Positions 24,901 to 33,956 of a DNA stretch of 64,000 bases are shown one piece after another (position 1 is the stretch's first letter; each line of letters opens with the position of its first letter). The stretch lies in assembly GCA_006844765.1 (NCBI GenBank), contig SPJV01000074.1, positions 95,911-159,910 of the forward strand, in the 5' to 3' direction. Made by a program: the position numbers and the translations under genes. The DNA comes from Alphaproteobacteria bacterium (GTDB lineage Bacteria > Pseudomonadota > Alphaproteobacteria > UBA8366 > Aestuariispiraceae). The notes beneath the pieces were generated by a model. The model was not told where the DNA came from. It did not search any database and worked only from the letters and a program-made list of their open reading frames with translations.

Positions 24901-26511
24901 TCATGCGTCTTCCTGAATAAAATCAGCGGCGCGGTGCGCCACCATCATGGTGGGCGCATTGGTGTTGCCCGAGGTGAGATTGGGAAATACCGAGGCATCA
25001 ACGACTCGCAGCCCTTGCATCCCATGCACTTTCAGGCGCGCGCTAACCACCGAGGTCTGCATATCCGCCCCCATCCTGCAGGTGCCGATCGGGTGGAAAA
25101 CAGTGCCGCAGCGTTCACGGAAATCCTCTAGGATTCGGTCGTCATCCATGCCGCGCAAATCCGGGTCCATGGCCGATTCTATCAACCCATCCAGCGCTGC
25201 AGTGGCGACGGCACGCTGGCATAGCCGACCACCAGCGATCACCTGTGCTCGATCCTCTTCAGTCGCAAGCGAGTTCGGCCGAATCCGCGGCGGTGCCAGC
25301 GGATCGGCGGCACTGATATCGATGCGCCCGCGGCTGGTGGGGCGTGCTGGCTGGAAGCCGATGATGAAGCCCGGGAACGGGTCCGGCCGCACCACGGTAC
25401 GTTTTCCATTCGGCGTTGTCGTGTAGGTAACCGGATTAAAATATAACTGTTGATCCGGTCGCTTCAGTTCCGGCAATGAACGGAAAAAACCGCCGCACTG
25501 GTTCACGGACAGCGCCAAGGGACCCCGTCGGGTCAACGCATATTGTAGCACTGCGCGCAGCTTGCCGGTGAACGGTCGCAGTATGTTGTTCAACGTCGGC
25601 TCTGTGGCCCTGAAGTAGTAGTTGATCCCCAGATGGTCTTGCAGGTTCCCGCCGACTTGCGGCGCATCCAGCAGCGGTTCAATACCGTGAGATTTCAGAA
25701 GCTCCGCAGGGCCGATGCCCGACAGCTGTAGGAGACGCGGCGACGTCACCGCCCCCGTCGACAAGATGATCTCGCGGCCCGCGCGAAGGGTCAACTTGCG
25801 CCCGCCCTTAGTCACTTGCACGCCAACCGCCCGCCGACCCTCAATGATGATCCGTTCTGCCATGGTGCCGGTCATCAGAGTGACATTCGGCCGCTTTAGG
25901 GCGGGCTTCAGAAACGCCCGCGCCGAATGCATACGGCGTCCACCGCTGCTGTTGATCCGGTACACCGCCGCACCCTCGCAGTCGCTGCCGTTGATATCTT
26001 CGGTGCGCGGCAGTCCCAGTTCCGCTGCGGCGGCAAAGAAATGCCGGTTGGCAGGGTGGATCTGGTTCGAAACATCCTGCACATGCAACCGGCCACTGCC
26101 GTGGCGCTCGCCATTGATGCCTATCTGGGTTTCCATCGTTTCATAGGTCTGACGCACGGTTTCCCAGTCCCAACCGACAGCCCCGGCCGCCACCCAATCC
26201 TCGAAATCCTGCGACAGCCCACGCGCGTAGACCAACGCGTTAATCGCCCCTGAACCACCCACGACTTTGCCGCGCGGCCAATAAGCACATCGCCCGGCCA
26301 ACGCATCATCCGGCTCCGTTTGGTATTTCCAATTCACCTTCGGGTCGAAGAAGGTTTTCCCATAGCCCAGCGGCAGGGTAATCCACGGCGACCGACCGTG
26401 CCCACCGGCCTCCAGCACAAGCACTTTGTTGCGCCCGGACGCGCTCAGCCGCTCCGCCAGCACGCAACCCGCAGAACCCGCACCAACGATAATGTAGTCG
26501 AAAATCTCCAT
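24901..26511 (-). CDS. GMC-family flavin oxidoreductase (choline dehydrogenase-like)
   Basis: A 536-residue FAD enzyme oxidising a primary or secondary alcohol. The Rossmann motif DYIIVGAGSAGCVLAERL lies at residues 5-22, with GMC signatures YWPRGKVVGGSGAINALVYAR and LSTGAVTSPRLLQLSGIGP. The active-site His lies in TVFHPIGTCRMG and the C-terminal SGNTNAPTMMVAHRAADFI is present. It may be a choline, glycerol-type or polyethylene-glycol alcohol dehydrogenase; the substrate is not determinable. ATG 26511 is preferred over 26547 for the family-like N-terminus. It is divergent from a LysR regulator, with the palindrome ACAAATAATTATTTGT between them. Confidence 0.92.
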   Translation of the reverse strand: MEIFDYIIVGAGSAGCVLAERLSASGRNKVLVLEAGGHGRSPWITLPLGYGKTFFDPKVNWKYQTEPDDALAGRCAYWPRGKVVGGSGAINALVYARGLSQDFEDWVAAGAVGWDWETVRQTYETMETQIGINGERHGSGRLHVQDVSNQIHPANRHFFAAAAELGLPRTEDINGSDCEGAAVYRINSSGGRRMHSARAFLKPALKRPNVTLMTGTMAERIIIEGRRAVGVQVTKGGRKLTLRAGREIILSTGAVTSPRLLQLSGIGPAELLKSHGIEPLLDAPQVGGNLQDHLGINYYFRATEPTLNNILRPFTGKLRAVLQYALTRRGPLALSVNQCGGFFRSLPELKRPDQQLYFNPVTYTTTPNGKRTVVRPDPFPGFIIGFQPARPTSRGRIDISAADPLAPPRIRPNSLATEEDRAQVIAGGRLCQRAVATAALDGLIESAMDPDLRGMDDDRILEDFRERCGTVFHPIGTCRMGADMQTSVVSARLKVHGMQGLRVVDASVFPNLTSGNTNAPTMMVAHRAADFIQEDA

Positions 26512-26589
26512 ATCGTGTCTCGCAACCACCCACATCGTGTCTAGCAATGATCCACGACGTTTCTGGCACGAAGTCGCGGCGCGTGTTAA

Positions 26590-26605
26590 ACAAATAATTA
26601 TTTGT
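26590..26605. promoter_or_regulatory. 16-bp perfect palindrome between GMC gene and LysR gene
   Basis: ACAAATAATTATTTGT, 37 bp before the LysR ATG and about 79 bp before the GMC start. The position between divergent regulator and target, the AT-rich core and the T-N11-A-like geometry suit a LysR operator. Confidence 0.55.
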
Positions 26606-26642
26606 CAAAACCTAAGAAAAATTTGAAATATGTGGTGCGCCC

Positions 26643-27527
26643 ATGAATGACATCCCTCCTTTACCGTGGCTGCGTGCTTTTGAGGCTGCCTCTCGAAACG
26701 GTAATTTTTCCAGCGCCGGTGATGAATTGGGACTAACGCCTGCCGCAATCAGTCATCAAGTCCGATCGCTTGAAGAACATGTGGGCTATCAGCTGTTTTC
26801 GCGTAAAAGACGGCCTATGGAACTGACCACGTTAGGGGCGCTCTATCTACCCTGGGTCATTAAGGCCTTCGAAACCCTTCGACTTGGTACGCGGGATGTC
26901 TTCGGCACAACAGACGCACGCCCGGTGAGGATCCGCTGTCTGCCGACATTTGCCCAGCTCTGGCTGCTAAAGCAGTTCCCCGATTTTCAATCGCGCTATC
27001 CGGAAATCAATGTACAACTGCATACAGGTACTTGGGCGAGCTCGATCCAATCGAACCAACTGGATATCGAAATTCTGTTCGGCGATGGCGATTGGCCAGG
27101 TCAGCGCGCAACGCTTTTATGTCGAGATCCCATTGTCCCGGTCTGCCATCCGGATCTGCGACCTAGTGGCGACACGCTTGATGAACTGCGAGACTCACCT
27201 TTGATCGAGATCATCGGTGTAGCCGACAATTGGCATCAGTTTTTCCGCCAAGAGAACCTGTCGCCCCCCACGCGGAACCCAGCGCTCAGTGTGGACCAAA
27301 GCATTTCCGCCCTTGAACTGGCAGCTATTGGTATGGGGCATGCGCTGGTATTTGGTTTTTTCGCGCTCCCGTATTTGCAAGACGGTCGTCTTGAACGGTC
27401 ATTGAAGCTCGAGATGCACTCAGAACACGCGCTCTATGTCACCTGCCCGTTGGGTCCAATCAGCTATGGGGGGCAAATATTTTTGGATTGGATTGTTGAG
27501 CGATTTTCTCCGATGCGCCAATTGTGA
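26643..27527 (+). CDS. LysR-family regulator (GcvA-like)
   Basis: 294 residues. The winged HTH at 5-65 (WLRAFEAASRNGNFSSAGDE then LGLTPAAISHQVRSLEEHVG) and the periplasmic-binding-like effector domain after residue 90 resemble the GcvA subgroup (N-terminal PPLPWLRAFEAA). Divergent from the GMC oxidoreductase and the probable activator of that gene in response to its substrate. IS6 debris begins about 20 bp after its stop. Confidence 0.9.
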   Translation: MNDIPPLPWLRAFEAASRNGNFSSAGDELGLTPAAISHQVRSLEEHVGYQLFSRKRRPMELTTLGALYLPWVIKAFETLRLGTRDVFGTTDARPVRIRCLPTFAQLWLLKQFPDFQSRYPEINVQLHTGTWASSIQSNQLDIEILFGDGDWPGQRATLLCRDPIVPVCHPDLRPSGDTLDELRDSPLIEIIGVADNWHQFFRQENLSPPTRNPALSVDQSISALELAAIGMGHALVFGFFALPYLQDGRLERSLKLEMHSEHALYVTCPLGPISYGGQIFLDWIVERFSPMRQL

Positions 27528-27545
27528 CCTGGGCGAATGAGAATA

Positions 27546-27668
27546 GTTGCCCTGCTGGAAGCGCTTCGTTCTGATCTCTGCAGCGAACATCAAGCCAAAC
27601 CGATTTAAACTGGCAACGCCTCCCGTTCTCGTGCTGGTCCAGTTATTCTTATCTGACAAAGCCCCCGA
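27546..27668. mobile_element. IS6 type B remnant
   Basis: A short scrap that includes TTCTGATCTCTGCAGCGAAC, matching the intact transposase gene, then AAACCGATTTAAACTGGC and ATTCTTATCTGACAAAGCC, both resembling terminal repeats. Too short to encode anything. Confidence 0.6.
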
Positions 27669-27689
27669 CGGAAAAAGGTTGTCCGATGC

Positions 27690-27899
27690 TCATCCACTCT
27701 CCGCTCTTCGCTTTGCGCGTGTTGTGATGTTGTCTTCACCGACATACCAGACGTCCGGATTAACCTCGTGAAACTTCACCCAGATTGCTTCAGGGCTGAT
27801 GTTCGCTTCCTCTGACACAGCCGCAACGACCCGCTTTGCAATGGCATCGCGTTGGTCCTGGTTTCGGCCCGGGGTCCATTCAATGGTAACAAGTGGCAT
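27690..27899 (-). CDS. 4-oxalocrotonate tautomerase-family protein
   Basis: A 69-residue tautomerase-fold protein beginning MPLVTIEWTPGRNQDQRDAI, so the mature N-terminal proline (catalytic base) is present. An aromatic residue at the usual position occurs in NPDVWYVGED. The family isomerises enol/keto acids, dehalogenates or hydrates small unsaturated acids. It is the last gene of the nine-gene minus-strand operon, 31 bp after the ornithine-cyclodeaminase-like gene, suggesting a keto-enol or double-bond shift in that pathway. Confidence 0.88.
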   Translation of the reverse strand: MPLVTIEWTPGRNQDQRDAIAKRVVAAVSEEANISPEAIWVKFHEVNPDVWYVGEDNITTRAKRRAESG

Positions 27900-27930
27900 C
27901 GTCTATATTCCTTCCTTTGCTTGGCTGCAT

Positions 27931-28923
27931 TCAGAGATAGTCGAATTCGGTCCCGAGGTTTTGTTCTCGTGCGGTGCGGATCAACAGATCACCCAGAGTG
28001 ACATCGCATTGCGCAAGCCCCCGCAGCCAGACAAGAATTCGCTCAGCCTCAGTCTTACGGCCCGTTGTTTTCCCCGCAGCAACATCCGGGACGAAACCGG
28101 TCAGGCTGTCCTTCGTAACAACCCCCTGTCCTATGAGTACACCAGCTGCACCGGATGCGCCGGTATCGCCGTCGACCCATCGATCGGCGAACATATGATC
28201 AAGCTTCGGGCCGAGCTCCTGCGGAAGAGAAGAAAAGGCGCCATAGGAGATGATGGTTTGCCCCGCCCCAACGGCAGTCAGGGGAAACAGCGATTGGTGG
28301 GACGTCAACGCCGCGCCGTCGATAACAATCTGCGCGCCATCAATGCAGTCCTCCCACGAGGACGCTTCGCGCACCGTCGCTGCGCATGGCGTAAGACGAT
28401 CAACTGCCACCCGTCGTGATGCGCTTGTAGCGGAATACACGCGGATCTCATCAAAAGAGAAATATGTGCTTAAAATCTCAGCCGCCTTGGGGGCAATCCC
28501 ACGACCGCCAATGCAGGCCAAAATCTTGCTATCCTTTCGCGCCAAGAGCATTGCCGCCAAGGCGACGGAGGCTGCGGTGCGCCACAATGTGACGAAAGAC
28601 GCATCCATAAGAGAGACCGGTACACCCGTTTTCAAAGAAAACAATCCGAGCAACCCTGTGTCCGGCGGCAGGCCCTCCGATCTGTTGTTGGGGAACGCAC
28701 CCACCACTTTTACCGATGCCAAACCGATTCCACGATGGACTCCGCGGACCGTATAGATGGCACCGTCAGGGTTTGGGTTTGTGCCGAACCCCAGGGTTGG
28801 CTCCGCCGATCCCACGCCGGTCGCTTCCGAGCAGACTCCAATTCGAACGGCTTCCAGCACGTCCTTCTCGTCCAGGGTCAGTGCGTCGAGATCTCGGGGG
28901 GAAAGATAGAGCATTCGAGACAC
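27931..28923 (-). CDS. Ornithine cyclodeaminase / mu-crystallin family protein
   Basis: A 330-residue NAD(P)-binding protein. The N-domain contains the RGIGLASVKVVGAFPNN segment with the family Lys, then LMDASFVTLWRTAASVALAA, and the Rossmann fold is at ILACIGGRGIAPKAAEIL. Members include ornithine cyclodeaminase, ketimine reductases and alanine/lysine dehydrogenases, so an imine-reducing or amine-forming role is possible. It lies 5 bp after the aldehyde dehydrogenase gene. The usual GxGxQA is varied to GGRGIAPKA. Confidence 0.85.
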   Translation of the reverse strand: MSRMLYLSPRDLDALTLDEKDVLEAVRIGVCSEATGVGSAEPTLGFGTNPNPDGAIYTVRGVHRGIGLASVKVVGAFPNNRSEGLPPDTGLLGLFSLKTGVPVSLMDASFVTLWRTAASVALAAMLLARKDSKILACIGGRGIAPKAAEILSTYFSFDEIRVYSATSASRRVAVDRLTPCAATVREASSWEDCIDGAQIVIDGAALTSHQSLFPLTAVGAGQTIISYGAFSSLPQELGPKLDHMFADRWVDGDTGASGAAGVLIGQGVVTKDSLTGFVPDVAAGKTTGRKTEAERILVWLRGLAQCDVTLGDLLIRTAREQNLGTEFDYL

Positions 28924-28928
28924 CGGTC

Positions 28929-30416
28929 CTATTTGACTTCAAAGGGATTGGGGACGTGGTCAGCAGTGTTGAACCATACACTACGCGTCTGCAGATACTC
29001 GTTGATGGCTTCTATGCCATTCTCCCGACCGACCCCGCTTTTCTTGAACCCGCCGAAGGGAGAGGTATAGGAGATCGCGCGGTACATATTCACCCAGACC
29101 GAGCCTGCCTGAAGTTGTCCGCTTACGCGCACGGCCCGCTGTAGGTCTTTCGTCCACAATCCCGCCGCAAGGCCGTAGTCAGTATCGTTCGCGATGGCGA
29201 TTGCCTCAGCCTCATCCCGAAACTTGATCACCGATAAGACCGGTCCGAAAACTTCTTCACGCGCGATACGCATGTCATTGGTCACACCAGTAAAGACTGT
29301 TGGTTCGATGAAGAGACCCTTGCCGCATTCTGGCCCTTGTTTGGAACGCCCGCCGAGACGACAGGTTGCTCCTTCTGCTTTCGCCATTTCAATGCAGTCC
29401 AAGATTTTAGCATACTGCGCTTCCGTTGCGACCGGCGCCATCTGGGTTTCCGGGTTGAGCGGGTCGCCCATCCGAACATTGCTGGAGCGGGCAACGACGG
29501 CTTCGACAACCTGATCGTGGATATCCTCGTGAACCAATAACCGCGATCCGGCGATACAGGTCTGACCGGTGGCCGCGAAGATGCCGGCCATCACGCCGTT
29601 TGCCGCGCTGTCGAGATTGGCATCTGGAAAGACGATGTTTGGGGATTTGCCACCAAGTTCTAAAGCCACATCGTGAAAATGCTCGGCCGCAAGTTTATAG
29701 ACCGCGCGGCCTCCCGCTTCGCCGCCGGTGAAGGAGACTTTCGCAACGCGCGGGTTGGACACGAGCGCCTCGCCGATTTCATTGCCAAGGCCACTGACGA
29801 CATTAACAACACCGTCAGGAAAGCCGGCTTCCTTGAAAAGGGCGCCGAACGCTAGGGACGAAGCTGAAGTGAATTCGGACGGTTTCAGAACAATTGTATT
29901 TCCCGCCGCCAGAGCGGGCGCAAGCTTATAGGCGGCGAGTAGGAGTGGAGAATTCCAAGGCGTGATGGCGACGACGACGCCCAACGGCACGCGCTGAGTG
30001 ATATTCAGAACGGCCTGGTTTTCGTTGGGGAGGACATCACCCTGCACCTTGTCGGCCAGCCCCCCAAAATACCGGTACCAGTCGGGGATTCGACGTAACT
30101 GTCCCGCCATCTCCGTAACCCGCTTGCCGTTGTCCCAAACTTCCAGTTCAGCAAGTTCCTGCGCACGATCTTCCACGAGATCGGCCAGGCGAAAAAGAAG
30201 CTTTCCTCTGGCGGTCGGGGTCAGACCCGACCACGAGCTGTCGTGAAACGCCTCGTGAGCCGCCTTGACGGCGCGATTGGCATCCGCTGCCCTGCCGCGC
30301 GGAACACGGCACCAAGGTTCGCGCGTAAAAGGAAAATCACTTTCCATCCATGCGCCATCCTCCGCCGGGACTGACCGGCCGCCGATGATCATTGGAAAGT
30401 CACGAATTGCCGACAT
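28929..30416 (-). CDS. NAD(P)-dependent aldehyde dehydrogenase
   Basis: A 495-residue ALDH oxidising an aldehyde to the acid. Catalytic C287 in GQTCIAGSR, general base E253 in LELGGKSPN, and oxyanion N155 in TPWNSP are all present; the cofactor loop is SFTGGEAGGRAVY and the C-terminal FGGFKKSGVGRENG is typical. It resembles betaine-aldehyde or hydroxymuconic-semialdehyde dehydrogenases. In the operon it would oxidise an aldehyde released by the TMADH-like enzyme encoded first. It starts 3 bp after the MmgE/PrpD stop. Confidence 0.93.
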   Translation of the reverse strand: MSAIRDFPMIIGGRSVPAEDGAWMESDFPFTREPWCRVPRGRAADANRAVKAAHEAFHDSSWSGLTPTARGKLLFRLADLVEDRAQELAELEVWDNGKRVTEMAGQLRRIPDWYRYFGGLADKVQGDVLPNENQAVLNITQRVPLGVVVAITPWNSPLLLAAYKLAPALAAGNTIVLKPSEFTSASSLAFGALFKEAGFPDGVVNVVSGLGNEIGEALVSNPRVAKVSFTGGEAGGRAVYKLAAEHFHDVALELGGKSPNIVFPDANLDSAANGVMAGIFAATGQTCIAGSRLLVHEDIHDQVVEAVVARSSNVRMGDPLNPETQMAPVATEAQYAKILDCIEMAKAEGATCRLGGRSKQGPECGKGLFIEPTVFTGVTNDMRIAREEVFGPVLSVIKFRDEAEAIAIANDTDYGLAAGLWTKDLQRAVRVSGQLQAGSVWVNMYRAISYTSPFGGFKKSGVGRENGIEAINEYLQTRSVWFNTADHVPNPFEVK

Positions 30417-30419
30417 GCC

Positions 30420-31781
30420 CTAACCTCCAAAAAGATGGTTTATGATTTTCGAAACGGGAGCATCGAAAGGCGCGGACAGGATCGCTTCGCATAGAGTTTG
30501 CGCGCGCTCAGTCCCCAATTTCGGCTCAGCAAGAGCGCTAAACTTCGCCACCAACCGGTGTTCCTGGTGGTCCAAATCATCAGCTGGCACACCGACATCC
30601 AGCGACTTCGTGTGATTGTGACCTCCAGAATGCGTCACTGTAACACGTGCCATCGTCCGGCTGTCGAAGTCTTGCGGAACCACATGAATTCGCAACCGAA
30701 GAGCAACCAGGTCCGCATTCTTAGCGATGTCGTCCGTGTATTTCGATGGATCACTGGTATCCCATCCAATCAGCTTTAAGGCGACCATGTGCCGGATGGA
30801 GAATTTCACCTCCAAGCCGGTCTCCGGTTCCAAAATGTCGCAAACCTTATGAAGTTCGGGTAGCAGCCCTATTTCAATTTCTTCAACATCGCTCGGTTGG
30901 AATCTATGCTCACGAAGCAAGTCGGACACCGCTTCCAAGGCCGAATGCACGTAGTAGCAGGCCGCATGAAATTTGAAGATATTTTGCTCAATGCCAAATG
31001 GTTCGGCAGGTTCCGAACGGATCGCTTTCGGTACAAAGTCACGGGACAAGACCGGCCCAAACCCCTGTACAGCCTCAAGCACGCCATCAGCCCCCGAAAC
31101 CCCCATTCCGGCCCAGCGGGCAGAGAAGAAGCCGTTCATCGCTGCCTTCCCAGCATGGAGTGGCTTTGCCATTGACCCGAAACTCGCCTTCAGGCCGGCT
31201 GCCTGCGTCGCAGCCAGGCCGAGCGCCGTCTCGATTTGCCGGGAATCCAACCGCATTAGGCGCGAAGCACCCGCAGCGGCGGCGACGGTTCCGATGGTGC
31301 CCGTATTGTGGAATCCGTGATTGTAATGAGTGTGCCCCATCATCTCTCCAACAACACAGGCAACTTCAACTCCCGCCGCCAGGGCATCCAACAGGTCGCC
31401 AATGCTATGATCACCTGGGCGCACAATCGCCAAAAGCGCTGGCAGAATCGCCACAGTCGGATGACCGCGCATGCGTTTGTTGATGTCGTCATAGTCCAAC
31501 GCATGGGACGCCGCCCCATTGGTCAGCGCAGCAAAGACCGGTGTTAGCCGCTCTTGTCGCCCAACCAGACCAACCCCGCCGGTCTCTCCATCCTCGATCG
31601 CGGTCGTTACCAATCGAACCACCAATGGATCATCCGCGGCGGCGATGGTGACCCCGGCCCAATCCAAAAGTGCGTGCCGCGTAGATCTTTCGGCGCGCGG
31701 TGTAAGCGGCTCTGAACCTTCAGCAGCTAACCACGCAGCGATCTGACGTGTTGGAGATTTTATGCCTGTCGCCCGGTCCAT
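30420..31781 (-). CDS. MmgE/PrpD-family protein
   Basis: A 453-residue member of the 2-methylcitrate dehydratase / cis-aconitate decarboxylase superfamily. ALTNGAASHALDYDDINKRMRGHPT, MGHTHYNHGFHNTGTIGTV, and GSMAKPLHAGKAAMNGFFSA carry the conserved active-site D, H, and K/H residues. Proteins of this group also act on other hydroxy-diacids and may decarboxylate them. The start at 31781 is used because the 31817 alternative lies inside the preceding gene. Fifth from the end in a gene order that suggests acid processing. Confidence 0.88.
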   Translation of the reverse strand: MDRATGIKSPTRQIAAWLAAEGSEPLTPRAERSTRHALLDWAGVTIAAADDPLVVRLVTTAIEDGETGGVGLVGRQERLTPVFAALTNGAASHALDYDDINKRMRGHPTVAILPALLAIVRPGDHSIGDLLDALAAGVEVACVVGEMMGHTHYNHGFHNTGTIGTVAAAAGASRLMRLDSRQIETALGLAATQAAGLKASFGSMAKPLHAGKAAMNGFFSARWAGMGVSGADGVLEAVQGFGPVLSRDFVPKAIRSEPAEPFGIEQNIFKFHAACYYVHSALEAVSDLLREHRFQPSDVEEIEIGLLPELHKVCDILEPETGLEVKFSIRHMVALKLIGWDTSDPSKYTDDIAKNADLVALRLRIHVVPQDFDSRTMARVTVTHSGGHNHTKSLDVGVPADDLDHQEHRLVAKFSALAEPKLGTERAQTLCEAILSAPFDAPVSKIINHLFGG

Positions 31782-31788
31782 TGCTTGA

Positions 31789-32991
31789 TCAGTAACTCTT
31801 CGGCATTCCGAGTACATGCTGTCCGATAAAGCTCAACATCAGATTGGGAGAGATCGGTGCGATCCGCGATAGACGTGCTTCGCGCCATTTCCGCTCGATG
31901 TCGTATTCCTTCGCGAAGGCGAATCCCCCATGTGTTGTAAAGCAAGCTTCTGCACAAGCCCATGCGGCTTCTGACGATAGCAGGCGCCCCATATTCGCCT
32001 CTGCACCACAGGGTAAACCAGCTTCGAACATGGCGGTTGCCTTTCGGACCATCAGGTCAGCGGCTTCCAGTTGCGCATGGGCCTGAGCAATCGGGAACTG
32101 AATTCCCTGGTTCTCTCCAATCGGCTTTCCGAAGACGACCCGTTCACTGGCATAGGCGGAAGCTTTTTCTATGAAATAGCGCCCATTCCCGATGGCCTCG
32201 CTGGCGGTCAGGCAGCGCTCCGCATTCATGCCATCCAGAATGTATCGAAAGCCTTTCCCTTCCTCGCCGATCAGTGCTTCAGCAGGGATCGGCACATCCT
32301 CGAAGAAAACTTCAGTCGTGTTGTGGTTAATCATCGCGTCGATCGGGCGGATGGTGCAGCCGTTCTTCCGCGCTTCGTTCAAATCGATCAAGAAAGTGGA
32401 GATGCCGTGATGTCTTTTCTCCACCTGATCCAACGGCGTCGTCCTGGCGAGAAGTAGCATCAGATCGGAATGGAGCGCCCGACTGGTCCAAACCTTTTGT
32501 CCATTAATGATATATCCGTCGTCGGTGCGATCCGCACGGGTCTTGATCTGCGTCGTATCGGATCCGGAGGTTGGTTCTGTCACGCCGAACGCCTGAAGAC
32601 GCAACTCACCGCTGGCGATCTGGGGGAGAAACTTTTCCTTCTGTGCCTGACTTCCATGACGCAGAACCGTTCCCATTGTATACATCTGGGCATGCCCCGC
32701 AGCGGCGCTACCGCCACAGGCATTGATCGTCTCCAGAATGACCGCGCCACCGCGCAACGGCAGACCTGATCCGCCATATTCTTCCGGGATCAGTGCGCCC
32801 AGATAGCCTGCTTCGGTCAGTGCTTGAATGAAAGCGGTCGGGTAACTCGACTCGACAGGTTGGGTTTCCAATTCGCGCCAATATTCACCTGGAAAGTTCG
32901 CACAAAGCTTTGCGACTTCGGCGCGAATCTCCGGATAGTCGTTACCCACATCGACAGTGAGTTCACCGATATCAGAGTTGGTTGCATTCAT
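31789..32991 (-). CDS. Acyl-CoA dehydrogenase, variant C-terminus
   Basis: A 400-residue FAD enzyme introducing a double bond into an acyl-CoA thioester. LQAFGVTEPTSGSDTTQIKT and YIINGQKVWTSRA are FAD-binding hallmarks, and THGGFAFAKEYDIERKWREAR is the C-terminal helical signature. The usual catalytic YEGT glutamate region is instead RIAPISPNLML, so the base must be elsewhere or the substrate class differs; related proteins with this ending are found near CoA transferases. It lies 14 bp after the HMG-CoA-lyase-like gene. Confidence 0.9.
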   Translation of the reverse strand: MNATNSDIGELTVDVGNDYPEIRAEVAKLCANFPGEYWRELETQPVESSYPTAFIQALTEAGYLGALIPEEYGGSGLPLRGGAVILETINACGGSAAAGHAQMYTMGTVLRHGSQAQKEKFLPQIASGELRLQAFGVTEPTSGSDTTQIKTRADRTDDGYIINGQKVWTSRALHSDLMLLLARTTPLDQVEKRHHGISTFLIDLNEARKNGCTIRPIDAMINHNTTEVFFEDVPIPAEALIGEEGKGFRYILDGMNAERCLTASEAIGNGRYFIEKASAYASERVVFGKPIGENQGIQFPIAQAHAQLEAADLMVRKATAMFEAGLPCGAEANMGRLLSSEAAWACAEACFTTHGGFAFAKEYDIERKWREARLSRIAPISPNLMLSFIGQHVLGMPKSY

Positions 32992-33005
32992 TGAGTGTCA
33001 GTTCC

Positions 33006-33953
33006 TTACGCTGCCAACCCGGCGGGTTGGAACCCCTTGGGCACACCCGCTTTCGCAAATGCGCCATGGGTCGGTTCACCATCCAAATGTTTTTCCATGA
33101 CGACGCGCGCTTTCAGCAGCTTGTCCAGATCAATTCCCGTCCGAACGCCCATTGATTCAAGCATGAAGACCAAGTCTTCGGTCACGACGTTTCCGGTTGC
33201 GCCCGGTGCGTAGGGACACCCGCCCAACCCGCCAAGACAGCCATCCAGTTCCCGCACCCCTGCTTCGAAAGCGGCGAACGCATTGGCAAGGCCGAGCCCA
33301 CGCGTATCGTGGAAATGAGCACCGACCTGGATATCATGAGCGATGTCCAACACCTCAGAGAAGACTTGCTTCACCTGAAGTGGGTTTCCGTATCCGACCG
33401 TATCGGCAATGCCGATCCGGTCCGCGCCGGCCTCGACGTAGGCCCGGGTCAATTCAAATACTGTTTCTGGGGAAATGGGCCCAGCGATGGTGCAACCGAA
33501 ACAGGTTGCAAGCCCACCAGAAACCGTGACGTCGGAGAATTTCGCATCAGACTGCGTCAAATCTATGATCCGTTTGAAGTCATCCAGCGATTGCTCGTGG
33601 GTCTTTCGAACATTCTTTAGGTTATGTTCTTCCGAGGCGGACATAACAAAGTTTAGCTCTTCAGCCCCGGCTGCGAGTGCCAGTTCTGCCCCTTTAAGAT
33701 TCGGAACCAGAACGGACACCTTAAATCCACCCAACTTCTTAGCAGCGCGGGTAACGTCGGCACTGTCAGCCATTTGCGGCAGCAGTTTTGGCGGCACGAA
33801 ACTACCAACCTGAATCTTGCGCAGGCCGGCTACATGGATTGCCTCAATCCAAGCCAGCTTGGCGTCGGTCGACATGAGAACTTGGGTCGCCTGAAGGCCA
33901 TCGCGGGGCCCCACCTCGTGGACCAAGACATCGATCTCGTCCATGTCTGTCAT
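33006..33953 (-). CDS. Hydroxymethylglutaryl-CoA lyase-like protein
   Basis: A 315-residue TIM-barrel DRE-metallolyase-type enzyme. The catalytic R17-D18 lies in EVGPRDGLQ, the metal His pair in GAHFHDTRGLGLANA, and the HMG-CoA lyase signature cysteine in GCLGGLGGCPYAPGATGNV. It would cleave a 3-hydroxy-3-methyl-type acyl-CoA into an acetoacetate-like product and acetyl-CoA. No carboxylase (as in leucine catabolism) is in the operon, so the physiological substrate may differ from HMG-CoA. It is tightly spaced with both neighbours. Confidence 0.92.
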   Translation of the reverse strand: MTDMDEIDVLVHEVGPRDGLQATQVLMSTDAKLAWIEAIHVAGLRKIQVGSFVPPKLLPQMADSADVTRAAKKLGGFKVSVLVPNLKGAELALAAGAEELNFVMSASEEHNLKNVRKTHEQSLDDFKRIIDLTQSDAKFSDVTVSGGLATCFGCTIAGPISPETVFELTRAYVEAGADRIGIADTVGYGNPLQVKQVFSEVLDIAHDIQVGAHFHDTRGLGLANAFAAFEAGVRELDGCLGGLGGCPYAPGATGNVVTEDLVFMLESMGVRTGIDLDKLLKARVVMEKHLDGEPTHGAFAKAGVPKGFQPAGLAA

Positions 33954-33956
33954 TGC

